DNA of 64,000 nucleotides, from contig NZ_CP073239.1 in NCBI RefSeq assembly GCF_009670965.2, positions 992,001 to 1,056,000 on the forward strand. Reading direction: 5' to 3'. Source of the DNA: Riemerella anatipestifer (lineage in GTDB: Bacteria; Bacteroidota; Bacteroidia; Flavobacteriales; Weeksellaceae). Below, piece by piece: positions 15,544 through 25,164 of this stretch. Position 1 is the stretch's first letter. Every line of letters starts with the position of its first letter. The notes under the pieces were generated by a model. That model did not search any database. It had not been told where the DNA came from and saw only the letters and a program-made list of their open reading frames with translations. The position numbers were made by a program, and so were the translations under genes.

Positions 15544-17907
15544 ATGACTTCTGATAAAAATCAAAAACAAACCTTTCCTCTTCCTCCTAAAAAGAAGAAG
15601 AATAACGGATATAAAAAATGGATTAAGCTAATATGGCTAGGTTTAGTAGGCTTTGTAGTAGGTGTAGCAGCTTTGTTTTTTGCAACCTCTCAAGGTCTTT
15701 TAGGAGAAATGCCAGATGTACAAGATTTGGAGAATCCTGATATTTATGTAGCTTCGGAGATTATCTCTTCAGATGGGGTAACTTTAGGTAAATTTGAAAT
15801 GGAGAAAACAGATCCTATTACCTATAAGGATATGCCTCCTCATTTAATTTATGCTCTACAAGCTAAAGAAGATGAGAGATTTAAGGAGCATTCAGGGATA
15901 GATTTAAAGTCCATACTTAGGGCTATTCGTTTTGGAGGGGATAGAGGTGGAGGTTCTACCATTACTCAGCAGTTAGCGAAACTTTTATTTACTAAAAAAG
16001 CATCTACTAATAAGTTTAGAAGGGTTACTCAAAAACTTAAAGAATGGGTAGTAGCAGTAAGTCTTGAAAAGCGTTATACCAAAGAGGAAATCATTACGAT
16101 GTACTTCAATAAGTTTGATTTTACATACAACGCTCATGGTATAGAAATGGCGTCAAAGATTTATTTTAATAAGAAAACAAAAGATTTAACACTTCCTGAA
16201 GCTGCTATGTTTGTAGCGATGTTGGAAGCACCTGTGGCTAATAATCCGCTTCGTAATGAGGAACGAGCTAAGAAGAGGAGAGATGTGGTACTTAAGCAGA
16301 TGCTAGAAACAGGCTACATAGACCAAGCAACTTACGAAAAGGCAATAGCACAGCCATTGGTGGTGAATTATACTCCAATTAAAAATATTACAGAAGGAAA
16401 TTCTGCTTATTATAAGTATTATCTTAGAAAAGAAATCGCTCAGTATCTAAAAGATTATGAGAAAAAGACAGGTAAGTCGGTTAATTTGTTTAGAGATGGG
16501 CTCAAGATTTATGTAACATTAGATTCTAGAATGCAGAAGTATGCAGAGGAAGCTATTAAAGAGCATTTAACTCAACTACAAAAATCTTTTGATGCAGAGC
16601 AGAGAAGAAACCCTAGCCGACCGTTCTATAAGGTAAGTAAAGACCGTCAAAATAGAATTATGATGAGGGCAGTTAAGCGCACGGGGCGCTATCAGCAGCT
16701 TTTAGCATCAGGTATGCCAGAAGACTCTATCATTATGGAGTTTCATAAGCCTACTAAGCTAACTAGATTTACTTGGGATGGAGAGGAAGAAGTTGAAATG
16801 TCTCCTTGGGACTCAATTCGTTACCATAAACAAATTGCACAGGCTGGATTAATGTCTATGGATCCATCTACGGGAGATATTAAAGCTTGGGTAGGAGGTA
16901 TAGATTGGCAACATTTTCAGTATGACCATGTAAGACAAGGCAAAAGACAGGTGGGGTCAACATTCAAACCATTTGTTTATGCTGCTGCTATTATGAATTT
17001 GGGAATGACACCTTGTACACCTATTTCTAATGCAACATATACCAAGGGAAGCTGGAGAGTTTTAGGTTCTGGAGGTTCGCTTACTCTTAGAGATGCTTTA
17101 GCTCATTCTAAAAACCCTGTAGCTGCAAGGCTTATAGAATCTGTGGGAGTAGATAATGTAATTCAGTTAGCTAGAGATTTAGGAGTTGAGAGTGATATTC
17201 CTAGAAATAATACAATTGCATTAGGTTCTTCTGAGATTACAATATACGAAATGCTCGGAGCTTACAGTACTTTTGCTAACTTTGGTAACTATGTAAAACC
17301 TGAGATGATATGGCGTATAGAAGATGCCAATGGTAGAGTAATAACAGAAGTGAAATCTGAGTTAAAAGAAATAATGAATGAGAAGTATGCTTATTCTATG
17401 ATTGATTTGATGAAAGGTGTGTCTGCTTACGGTACGGCATCGGGAGAGTTAAGAAGAAAAGGCATTAGTGCAGGTGTTGAAATCGCCGCTAAAACAGGTA
17501 CAACTAACGATAACTCAGATGGTTGGTTTATAGGAATGGTGCCGAAATTAGCCACAGGTGTTTGGGTTGGTTGGGAAGATAGAGATACCCACTTCTGGAG
17601 TACAGGTGAGGGGCAAGGTGCTAAGATGGCATTACCGATATGGGCTTTATTTATGAAGAAAGTATGGGCGAATAAGAGCTTAAATATATCTCCAGAGGAA
17701 AAATTTGTAAAACCTTCGGATTGGACTAACGGTTGTGATGACCTTAGAGGTATGGGAGGCTATGGCGACGAAGGAGGCTTACAGACAATAGACCAGCTGA
17801 GAAATCCTAAACCGGTGGAATCTAAACCTAAAGGCTCTTCTACAGGACGGGAAGAAAATATAAATGAAAAGCTGAATACTTCCGAGGAAATAGATTTTAA
17901 TCAATAA
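15544..17907 (+). CDS. ponA: Penicillin-binding protein 1A (bifunctional glycosyltransferase/transpeptidase)
   Basis: The 787-residue class A PBP has a proline/lysine-rich cytoplasmic tail, one membrane anchor (about residues 30-50) and a GT51 domain (AKEDERFKEHSGIDLKSI, GGSTITQQLAKLLF, EKRYTKEEIITMYFNK). The transpeptidase domain has Ser472 in GSTFKPF, the SKN motif in AHSKNPVAARL and KTGTT. It polymerises and cross-links peptidoglycan at the inner membrane. The C-terminus is low-complexity. It follows gldH by 12 nt in the same operon and ends at a strong terminator. Confidence 0.95.
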   Translation: MTSDKNQKQTFPLPPKKKKNNGYKKWIKLIWLGLVGFVVGVAALFFATSQGLLGEMPDVQDLENPDIYVASEIISSDGVTLGKFEMEKTDPITYKDMPPHLIYALQAKEDERFKEHSGIDLKSILRAIRFGGDRGGGSTITQQLAKLLFTKKASTNKFRRVTQKLKEWVVAVSLEKRYTKEEIITMYFNKFDFTYNAHGIEMASKIYFNKKTKDLTLPEAAMFVAMLEAPVANNPLRNEERAKKRRDVVLKQMLETGYIDQATYEKAIAQPLVVNYTPIKNITEGNSAYYKYYLRKEIAQYLKDYEKKTGKSVNLFRDGLKIYVTLDSRMQKYAEEAIKEHLTQLQKSFDAEQRRNPSRPFYKVSKDRQNRIMMRAVKRTGRYQQLLASGMPEDSIIMEFHKPTKLTRFTWDGEEEVEMSPWDSIRYHKQIAQAGLMSMDPSTGDIKAWVGGIDWQHFQYDHVRQGKRQVGSTFKPFVYAAAIMNLGMTPCTPISNATYTKGSWRVLGSGGSLTLRDALAHSKNPVAARLIESVGVDNVIQLARDLGVESDIPRNNTIALGSSEITIYEMLGAYSTFANFGNYVKPEMIWRIEDANGRVITEVKSELKEIMNEKYAYSMIDLMKGVSAYGTASGELRRKGISAGVEIAAKTGTTNDNSDGWFIGMVPKLATGVWVGWEDRDTHFWSTGEGQGAKMALPIWALFMKKVWANKSLNISPEEKFVKPSDWTNGCDDLRGMGGYGDEGGLQTIDQLRNPKPVESKPKGSSTGREENINEKLNTSEEIDFNQ

Positions 17908-17916
17908 GAACATCTT

Positions 17917-17947
17917 AAAAAAACGCTCCTTTTTAGGAGCGTTTTTT
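17917..17947 (+). terminator. Intrinsic terminator after PBP1A
   Basis: AAAAACGCTCCT and AGGAGCGTTTTT pair across a TTTT loop, followed by a run of T. It is 10 nt after the stop codon. Confidence 0.9.
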
Positions 17948-18008
17948 TATTGATTGCTATAACAATTTTACTTTACACAATATTATCATTAGAGTATTAA
18001 AAAAGTAA

Positions 18009-18052
18009 AAACCCGTTTTGAAGTTCATTCAAACGGGTTTTTATTTATTTGT
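18009..18052 (-). terminator. Terminator of the SPOR-domain gene
   Basis: AAAACCCGTTTGA-like arms (AAAACCCGTTT / AAACGGGTTTT) form a stem with a GAAGTTCATTC-type loop just beyond the SPOR gene 3' end. A and T tracts flank both sides, so it may work in both directions. Confidence 0.75.
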
Positions 18053-18064
18053 TATTACCTTTTT

Positions 18065-18601
18065 TTAAAGGGCATCAGTACAGAAAATCATGTATCTCAC
18101 AGGAGTGGCAGATTTAAAGTAACTTCTTATATTTCTTAAATCACTTGCAGCAGCTTCTTTAGTAAAATAACTACCTGCTAATACTTTGTAATTTGGTCTA
18201 AGAGAAGCATCTAGTTGTACTTTTATATATGGGAATCTTCTTCTAAAGTATTGAGCAACTTCGTCCGCTTCATCCTTACTTTTTACTACCACGAGTTGTA
18301 TTTTGTAACCTAATATTCTAGGATTCTTTCTGCAAATTTCAGCGTTAGATAAATTTTTATTAACGTTTGTTGTGTTAGAAGAAACAGTATAGTCAGATTT
18401 CTCTGTTTTCTTCACCGTACCTTCTTTTGTAGCACATCCTTTTTCTAAATTATCTAGCAGAGAGCTAATGTTTTTATCAGTAGTAATACTAAGCTCTATG
18501 CCTTCTAGTGTATCTTTTTTTATAACGGTATTTTGTGCATTACAAAAAGAAAAGGCTAGAAAGAATAAAGCATAAAAATTTGAGTTTATTAATTTTTTCA
18601 T
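18065..18601 (-). CDS. Secreted SPOR-like domain protein
   Basis: The 178-residue protein has an N-terminal signal peptide (FYALFFLAFSFCNAQN). A Thr/Asn-rich linker follows, then a C-terminal domain from about residue 100 with RILGYKIQLVVVKSKDEADEVAQYF, FPYIKVQLD, YKVLAGSYFTKEAAASDL and a final VRYMIFCTDAL. This is the alternating beta-alpha pattern of SPOR domains, which bind denuded septal peptidoglycan. It probably lies in the periplasm. The role in division is inferred from the domain only. It is monocistronic, with a good promoter upstream and a terminator downstream. Confidence 0.75.
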   Translation of the reverse strand: MKKLINSNFYALFFLAFSFCNAQNTVIKKDTLEGIELSITTDKNISSLLDNLEKGCATKEGTVKKTEKSDYTVSSNTTNVNKNLSNAEICRKNPRILGYKIQLVVVKSKDEADEVAQYFRRRFPYIKVQLDASLRPNYKVLAGSYFTKEAAASDLRNIRSYFKSATPVRYMIFCTDAL

Positions 18602-18623
18602 TTGAAAGTGTTAAAAATATTCG

Positions 18624-18654
18624 GCAAAAATACTAAAAGTAAAAAATATACCAA
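18624..18654 (-). promoter_or_regulatory. Promoter of the SPOR gene
   Basis: On the minus strand TTG (plus 18652-18654) is followed after 19 nt by TATTTTTGC (plus 18624-18632), an exact Bacteroidota consensus. It is 23 nt upstream of the start codon. Confidence 0.75.
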
Positions 18655-18758
18655 GTGCCAAAATTTAAAAAGATGATCTAATAGTTTAGAATAATTATAA
18701 ATTAGTTAAATATGATAATTTACACCCATTCTAGTCTGTTAAATTTGTGTTAATGTCT

Positions 18759-18767
18759 TATTTTTGC
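18759..18767 (+). promoter_or_regulatory. -7 element of the alternative complex III operon
   Basis: TATTTTTGC matches TAnnTTTGC and lies 48 nt before actA. A TTG is present upstream but at only 11 nt, so the -33 element is uncertain. Confidence 0.5.
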
Positions 18768-18815
18768 CCAACTGAATATAAAATTCATTTTTATTAATAA
18801 CCCAAGATTATATAA

Positions 18816-20165
18816 ATGATTAGTTGGAGAAAGCATTACAAAAAGGGATTGATAGCTATAGGATTATTGCTATCAACTAGTGCTTCTGTGTACTCACAGG
18901 ATGCTGCAAGTGGCGACCCAAAGAATGGGGAAACGCTTTTTAAAACCAATTGTGCTGCCTGTCATGCGTTAGATAAACAAATGGTAGGTCCTGCTCTGGG
19001 AGGTGTAGTTGATAGACTTAAAACCGAACAAGGGTTAGGTACAGATTGGTTACATAAGTGGATAAAAGACAACAAGGCTCTCAGGACATCGGGAGACAAG
19101 TACGCTAATGAAGTCTTTGAAAAGTTCAACAAGACGGAAATGACTACATTTCCAGGGCTTTCAGAAAAAGATATTGATGATATCTTAGCGTATACAACCA
19201 ATCCACCTGTTGCTGAGCAACCTGCTGCTGATGCGGCAACGGAGGCTAATAATCTAGATGCTATAAAGAAAGCTCAACAAGAGCGTAGTAATACTACTAT
19301 TGTTTTAGTGTCATTATTGTTTATTGCGGCACTACTAGTTTGGTTATTGCTAAGACTTAGACAGTTGGTTAAACTTAGCCAAAGTGATGAGCTGTCAGAG
19401 CTTAACGCTACAAGAACCCAATCTTTTGGTGAACTTTATCAGAAGTATCACTATGTAGGTAAGGGTATTTTAGCAGTATTGGCTGTATTGGCGGTTTATG
19501 GTGTTTGGAACTGGCTGATGTGGGTAGGTGTTTATAAAGGGTATAAGCCTGAGCAGCCTATCTATTTCTCTCACAAAATTCATGCGGGTGAAAATAAGAT
19601 AGACTGTCAGTTGTGTCACTCAAGTGCTAAGTATGGTAAGGTTTCAGAAATTCCATCACTTAATGTTTGTATGAACTGTCATAAGAACATTTCAGAATAT
19701 AAAGGTAGCTACATTGAACCTGGTAAATCTAAAGAATTCTATACTGCTGAGATTAAAAAGATTTACGCTGCAGTAGGTTGGGATGAAACTACTCAGTCTT
19801 ATACAGGTAAAACTCAACCTGTGGAATGGGTAAGAATCCACAATATGCCTGATTTTGTTTACTTTAATCACGCACAGCACGTGGTAGCTGGAGAGGCGGC
19901 TATTAAAAAGGCTAAAAATGTAGATGTGGTTTGTAAGGCTTGTCACGGTGCTATAGATACTATGAATGTGGCTAAAATGGCAAATGATTTCACTATGGGA
20001 TGGTGTATCGACTGTCATAGAAGTACAGAAGTAGATATGAATAACGATTACAACAAAGAGTATTTCAAAAACTTACATGATAAGTTGAAAAAACAGTACG
20101 GCGAAGGCACTAAAATTACAGTAGATGCTATCGGTGGACTAGAGTGTGGTAAATGTCATTATTAA
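18816..20165 (+). CDS. actA: Alternative complex III subunit ActA (multihaem cytochrome c)
   Basis: The 449-residue subunit has a signal peptide (residues 10-28) and a monohaem cytochrome c domain with CAACH at 46-50. A membrane helix near 163-183 and another near 215-235 follow. A C-terminal cytochrome c3-like part carries five more CxxCH motifs (CQLCH, CMNCH, CKACH, CIDCH, CGKCH). Six covalent haems are therefore predicted. ActA relays electrons from the quinol-oxidising complex to downstream carriers in the periplasm. Fusion of a mono- and a pentahaem module is common in Bacteroidota. It opens the act operon. Confidence 0.92.
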   Translation: MISWRKHYKKGLIAIGLLLSTSASVYSQDAASGDPKNGETLFKTNCAACHALDKQMVGPALGGVVDRLKTEQGLGTDWLHKWIKDNKALRTSGDKYANEVFEKFNKTEMTTFPGLSEKDIDDILAYTTNPPVAEQPAADAATEANNLDAIKKAQQERSNTTIVLVSLLFIAALLVWLLLRLRQLVKLSQSDELSELNATRTQSFGELYQKYHYVGKGILAVLAVLAVYGVWNWLMWVGVYKGYKPEQPIYFSHKIHAGENKIDCQLCHSSAKYGKVSEIPSLNVCMNCHKNISEYKGSYIEPGKSKEFYTAEIKKIYAAVGWDETTQSYTGKTQPVEWVRIHNMPDFVYFNHAQHVVAGEAAIKKAKNVDVVCKACHGAIDTMNVAKMANDFTMGWCIDCHRSTEVDMNNDYNKEYFKNLHDKLKKQYGEGTKITVDAIGGLECGKCHY

Positions 20166-20189
20166 TAACAGAAAACTAGAAGTATCAAA

Positions 20190-23100
20190 ATGGCTTCAAA
20201 TAAAATACAATTCAGAAGTATTCACGAATTAAAAGACCCAACGCTTAATAATAAGTTGGCTCAAAAGGAGTTTCAGAACGAAATTCCAGTAGATGAGTTC
20301 TTAGGCAATGATGATAAGATGAATAATTCCGGAACGAGTAGAAGAGACTTTCTTAAGCTATTAGGATTCTCTACTGCTGCGGTTACTTTAGCTGCGTGTG
20401 AGTCTCCGGTAATCAAAACAATTCCTTATGTTGTAAAACCTCATAATATTATTCCAGGGGTGCCTAACTACTTTGCGTCTTCATTCTTTGATGGGTATGA
20501 TTTTGCGAGTGTTTTGGTGAAAACAAGAGAAGGAAGGCCTATCAAAATAGAACCGAATCCAGTAGCTGGTTCTTTGGGTAAAACTAACGCTAGAGTTCAG
20601 GCAGGATTACTATCACTATATGATAATGATAAATTAAAACAGCCGAAACTAGACGGTAAAGATGAAACTTTTGATAAAGTAGATGATTTTGTTATCAAAG
20701 GATTGGAGGAAGCTAAGGCTTCAAACAAGAAAATTGTTTTATTATCTCACTCTTTTGCAAGTCCTACTTTTAAGAAGTTATTTGGAGATTTCAAAGCAAA
20801 ATATCCTAACGCAGAGTTAGTAACATATGATGCTATACCTTACGCTTCAGCTTTAGATGCAGCAGAGGAAGTTTTCGGACAAAGAGCGTTACCTGTTTAT
20901 GATTTGTCTCAGACTGAATTGGTGGTATCTTTCCAAGCAGACTTCTTGGGCGATTATAATGCGGGGTCTTTAGAAACTTCTTATGCGGCTGCTAGAAAAC
21001 CAGGTGCCAATATGCTTCGTCATATTCAAGTGGAGTCTAACATGTCTCTTACTGGAGCTAATGCAGATACTAGGTTGAGAATGAAGCCTAGTGAGGTGTA
21101 TAAGACATTGGTAGAGGTTTACAATGGGCTTAATGGTTCTACTTCTAACCAAGTAGCTGCTAAGATTGTTGCAGAACTTAAGGCAAAAGGAAGCAAAGCT
21201 GTTGTATTTGCAGATGGTTCTAAAGCTGCTTATGTTTTAGCTCATTTGATTAATCAGAAATTAGCTTCTGTAGCGTTTACAGGAAAGGCTAATTATCTAA
21301 AAGAATATAACGCTCAGAGATTTAACGAGTTTATAACTTGGCTTAACTCTGGTCAGGTAGGAGTACTTATTTCTAATAATGTTAACCCTATCTATTCTCA
21401 CAAAACAGGTGCTAAGCTTAAGGAAGCTATTAAGAAAGTACCTTATCATGTAGCTGTAACACAGAAGAAAGATGAGATGTATCAAGTAGCTAAAGCAGCT
21501 ATTCCTGTTGCTAATTGGCTAGAGTCTTGGGGAGATATAATGCCTGAGACAGGAGCATACTCTTTAATGCAGCCTACAATTCAGAAAATTTATAAATCAA
21601 GACAGATAGAAGAGTCTTTATTGGTTTGGACTAATGGTAAAAACCATCCTGCTAATAACTATTATGCTTATCTTAAAGCTAATGCTTCTACCATTTTAGG
21701 AGAGACTTCTTTCAATAAAGGTTTATATAATGCATTTAATAGTGTTGCTGCAGGTAGTACTTTATCGTATGCAGGAGGTAATGCAGGTGGAGCAGTAGCA
21801 GAATTATCACAATTCAAATCAAGTGATTTAGAATTGGTGCTTTATACAAAAACTTCTATGGGAGACGGTACTCAAGCCAATAACCCTTGGCTACAAGAGT
21901 TACCAGACCCTATTTCTAGATTATCGTGGGATAACTATTTAACGGTATCTCCTAAAGACGCGGAAAGACTAGGGTTAGAAAACGAGCTTAACGGAAGAAT
22001 GCAGTTAGATGGTTCCAAAGTTAATGTTACCGTTAATGGAGTTACTATAGAAAATGTACCTGTATTCATTCAACCAGGACAAGCAGATGGTTCTGTTGGG
22101 TTGGCTTTAGGATACGGTAAAAAAGACTCAGGAAAGGTAGCTGAGACAGGTGTTAATGCTTATCCTTTATTTGATGGATATAACTTAGCAGTTTCTAATG
22201 TTAAAATAGAGAAAGTTTTTGGTGAGCACGAATTTGCTGGAATGCAGCTTCAAAACACTCTAATGGGTCGTTATGAAATTGCTAGAGAAGTTTCTTTAGA
22301 TACTTTCCTTAATGTTCCTTTTGATGATCACCTTAAAGGTTGGAATAAACCTTTGGAATACCACACTATCAATGGTGCTTTACCAGCAGGTAAAATTACG
22401 CTTTGGGATGCTTATGATGATACAGATGGTCCACACTTTAATTTATCAGTAGACTTAAATGCTTGTACTGGTTGTGGAGCTTGTGTAATTGCATGTCAAG
22501 CAGAAAACAATACGCCAGTAGTAGGTAAAGAAGAGGTAAGAATGTCTAGAGATATGTACTGGTTGAGAATAGACCGTTACTACTCTGCAAAAGAGAAAAT
22601 TGAGGTTAAAGAAGGTATAGACAGAGGTCTAGATGTTCCTAACCTTTATGATATTCTTATCCAGCCAAATGAAAGTCCAGATGTGATTTTCCAACCAGTG
22701 ATGTGTCAGCACTGTAACCATGCACCTTGTGAAACGGTTTGTCCAGTAGCTGCGACTTCTCATGGTAAACAAGGGCAAAACCAAATGGCTTACAACAGAT
22801 GTATTGGTACTAGATATTGTGCAAACAACTGTCCGTACAAAGTAAGAAGATTCAACTGGTTTACTTACAACTTGAACGATAAGTTTGACTTCAATATGAA
22901 TAATGACTTAGGAAGAATGGTACTTAATCCAGATGTTGTAGTAAGAACTAGAGGGGTTATGGAGAAGTGTTCTATGTGTATCCAAATGACACAAAGTACA
23001 ATTCTAGAAGCTAAGAAAGATGGCAGAAAAGTACAAGATGGAGAGTTCCAGACAGCTTGTTCTAAGGCTTGTTCTACAGGAGCAATGACTTTCGGTGATA

Positions 23101-23240
23101 TGAATGATAAGTCTTCTAAAGTAAGAGAGTTATTCAAAGATGAAAGAAGATACTTCTTACTAGAGGAGATAGGAACTAAACCGAATGTATTCTATCATAC
23201 TAAAGTTAGAAATAGAAAAGAAGAAGAAAATAAAATTTAA
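20190..23240 (+). CDS. actB: Alternative complex III subunit ActB (molybdopterin-like plus Fe-S fusion)
   Basis: The 1016-residue subunit has a Tat-type motif SRRDFLKLLGF at residues 50-60 followed by a hydrophobic stretch ending in AAC. Next is a molybdopterin-oxidoreductase-like domain that in ActB proteins has lost its cofactor. A ferredoxin-like domain from about residue 755 follows, with clusters CTGCGACVIAC, CQHCNHAPCETVCP, CIGTRYCANNCPY and CSMCIQ/CSKAC. It forms the peripheral Fe-S wire of ACIII, facing the periplasm. It lies 24 nt after actA. Confidence 0.93.
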   Translation: MASNKIQFRSIHELKDPTLNNKLAQKEFQNEIPVDEFLGNDDKMNNSGTSRRDFLKLLGFSTAAVTLAACESPVIKTIPYVVKPHNIIPGVPNYFASSFFDGYDFASVLVKTREGRPIKIEPNPVAGSLGKTNARVQAGLLSLYDNDKLKQPKLDGKDETFDKVDDFVIKGLEEAKASNKKIVLLSHSFASPTFKKLFGDFKAKYPNAELVTYDAIPYASALDAAEEVFGQRALPVYDLSQTELVVSFQADFLGDYNAGSLETSYAAARKPGANMLRHIQVESNMSLTGANADTRLRMKPSEVYKTLVEVYNGLNGSTSNQVAAKIVAELKAKGSKAVVFADGSKAAYVLAHLINQKLASVAFTGKANYLKEYNAQRFNEFITWLNSGQVGVLISNNVNPIYSHKTGAKLKEAIKKVPYHVAVTQKKDEMYQVAKAAIPVANWLESWGDIMPETGAYSLMQPTIQKIYKSRQIEESLLVWTNGKNHPANNYYAYLKANASTILGETSFNKGLYNAFNSVAAGSTLSYAGGNAGGAVAELSQFKSSDLELVLYTKTSMGDGTQANNPWLQELPDPISRLSWDNYLTVSPKDAERLGLENELNGRMQLDGSKVNVTVNGVTIENVPVFIQPGQADGSVGLALGYGKKDSGKVAETGVNAYPLFDGYNLAVSNVKIEKVFGEHEFAGMQLQNTLMGRYEIAREVSLDTFLNVPFDDHLKGWNKPLEYHTINGALPAGKITLWDAYDDTDGPHFNLSVDLNACTGCGACVIACQAENNTPVVGKEEVRMSRDMYWLRIDRYYSAKEKIEVKEGIDRGLDVPNLYDILIQPNESPDVIFQPVMCQHCNHAPCETVCPVAATSHGKQGQNQMAYNRCIGTRYCANNCPYKVRRFNWFTYNLNDKFDFNMNNDLGRMVLNPDVVVRTRGVMEKCSMCIQMTQSTILEAKKDGRKVQDGEFQTACSKACSTGAMTFGDMNDKSSKVRELFKDERRYFLLEEIGTKPNVFYHTKVRNRKEEENKI

Positions 23241-23257
23241 TTATAAATAGGTAAAAA

Positions 23258-24655
23258 ATGTCAGGACATTACGAAGCTCCAATTAGGGAACCTTTAATTA
23301 TAGGGCATAAGACTTATCACGATATTACAGAAGATATCATAAAGCCTATAGAAGAAAGAGCAGGTAAGTTATGGTGGGCGTCTTTATACGCAGCCTTAGT
23401 GTTATTCATTTATGGGTTTGGCTGTATAGCTTATACCATTGGTACTGGTATCGGTGCTTGGGGACTCAACAGAACTATCAACTGGGGTTGGGATATTACC
23501 AACTTCGTATGGTGGGTAGGTATCGGGCACGCAGGTACACTTATATCAGCTGTACTCTTACTATTTAGACAAAGATGGAGAATGTCTGTAAACCGTTCCG
23601 CTGAAGCGATGACTATCTTCGCGGTAGTTCAGGCAGCTATTTTCCCAGTGATACATATGGGTAGAGTTTGGGTTGGTTATTGGGTGTTCCCGTTACCTAA
23701 CCAGTTTGGTTCTCTTTGGACAAACTTTAACTCTCCTTTACTTTGGGACGTATTTGCTATCTCTACTTATTTCTCTGTATCGGTAGTATTCTGGTTTATG
23801 GGACTTATTCCTGACTTTGCAATGATTAGAGATAGAGCTAAAACCCCATTTACTAAGAAAATATATACAATATTGGCTTTTGGTTGGGGTGGTAAAGCTA
23901 AGCACTGGCAAAGATTTGAAGAACTATCACTTGTGTTAGCAGGTTTGGCAACACCTTTGGTATTCTCGGTACACACTACGGTATCTTTTGACTTTGCTAC
24001 TTCGGTAATTAAAGGTTGGCACTCCACTATTTATCCTCCTTACTTTGTAGCAGGAGCTATCTTCTCAGGATTTGCAATGGTACAAACTCTATTATTAGTA
24101 GCTAGAAAAGTATGCCACTTAGAGGAATATATCACAATGTATCATATCGAGATAATGAACATCGTTATCATTGTAACAGGTGGTATGGTAACTGTAGCTT
24201 ATGCAGCAGAATATTTCATCGCTTGGTATTCTGGAAGCCGTTACGAAGACTTTGCATACTTAACACCAGGAGCAGCTACAGGACCTTATTGGTGGGCGTT
24301 CTGGGCACTAATTATATGTAACTTAGTGATTCCTGCATTATTCTGGTTCAAGAGAGTAAGAACTAATATTTTTGCAACATTTATTATTGCATTAGTAATT
24401 AACATAGGTATGTGGTTTGAGCGTTTTGATATCATTGTTATTAACCTTTCTAGAGACTATCTACCTGGTTCTTGGACAATGTTTAAACCAACCATTATTG
24501 ATGTGGGCGTTTATTTAGGAACTATCGGGTTCTTCTCTGTATTGTTCTTATTATACGCTAGAACATTCCCTGTAATTGCACAGGCTGAATTGAAGAGTAT
24601 TTTGAAAATTTCAGGTGAAACTTATAAAGCAAAAGAAGGAGATGAGCACCACTAA
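23258..24655 (+). CDS. actC: Alternative complex III subunit ActC (NrfD/PsrC-like quinol-binding protein)
   Basis: The 465-residue polytopic protein has about ten membrane helices and the NrfD-family pattern (WGLNRTINWGWDITNFVWWVGIGHAGTLISAVLLL near residues 70-105). It is one of two homologous quinol-oxidising membrane subunits of ACIII, with ActF. It oxidises menaquinol in the inner membrane and passes electrons to ActB. It starts 17 nt after actB and overlaps the start of actD by 14 bp. Confidence 0.94.
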   Translation: MSGHYEAPIREPLIIGHKTYHDITEDIIKPIEERAGKLWWASLYAALVLFIYGFGCIAYTIGTGIGAWGLNRTINWGWDITNFVWWVGIGHAGTLISAVLLLFRQRWRMSVNRSAEAMTIFAVVQAAIFPVIHMGRVWVGYWVFPLPNQFGSLWTNFNSPLLWDVFAISTYFSVSVVFWFMGLIPDFAMIRDRAKTPFTKKIYTILAFGWGGKAKHWQRFEELSLVLAGLATPLVFSVHTTVSFDFATSVIKGWHSTIYPPYFVAGAIFSGFAMVQTLLLVARKVCHLEEYITMYHIEIMNIVIIVTGGMVTVAYAAEYFIAWYSGSRYEDFAYLTPGAATGPYWWAFWALIICNLVIPALFWFKRVRTNIFATFIIALVINIGMWFERFDIIVINLSRDYLPGSWTMFKPTIIDVGVYLGTIGFFSVLFLLYARTFPVIAQAELKSILKISGETYKAKEGDEHH

Positions 24656-25163
24656 AAGAATATATGGACTTTACGGCGATGATGATGATTTAATGCACGG
24701 CGTAAAGGCTTTCAGAGAAAGAGGTATTGAAATAGAGGAGGTTTATACCCCTTTTCCAGTACACGGTTTAGATAAGGCACTAGGTTTAAAGAAAACTAGA
24801 ATTTCAGATGCCGCATTCATCTACGCAGTTTATGGTGTGATGATAGGAGCTCTTACAACATGGTATACTATGAACCATGATTGGCCTCAAAACATAGGTG
24901 GTAAGCCAGCTTTTGACTGGGCTCATAACATGCCAGCTTTTGTGGTACCAATGTTTGAGTTAATGGTATTTTGTTCGGCTCACTTGATGTCTCTTACTTT
25001 CTTATTTAGAAATAAGATGTACCCAGGAGCTAAGCCACAAAACCCAGATCCAAGAACTACAGATGATAAGTTTATGATGGAGTTTGTGTCTTCTGATGTA
25101 GAGACTATTAAACAACTTCTTATAGACACAGGAGTAGAAGAAATAACTGTAAAAGATGCTTAA
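24642..25163 (+). CDS. actD: Alternative complex III subunit ActD (DUF3341)
   Basis: The chosen ATG at 24642 gives 173 residues beginning MSTTKRIYGLYGDDDDLMHGVKAF-like sequence, the usual DUF3341 start. Upstream in-frame codons belong to actC. Two membrane helices lie near residues 60-80 and 100-120, separated by a short loop. ActD is a structural membrane subunit of ACIII. Its 3' end is immediately followed by actE. Confidence 0.92.
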   Translation: MSTTKRIYGLYGDDDDLMHGVKAFRERGIEIEEVYTPFPVHGLDKALGLKKTRISDAAFIYAVYGVMIGALTTWYTMNHDWPQNIGGKPAFDWAHNMPAFVVPMFELMVFCSAHLMSLTFLFRNKMYPGAKPQNPDPRTTDDKFMMEFVSSDVETIKQLLIDTGVEEITVKDA

Positions 25164-25164
25164 A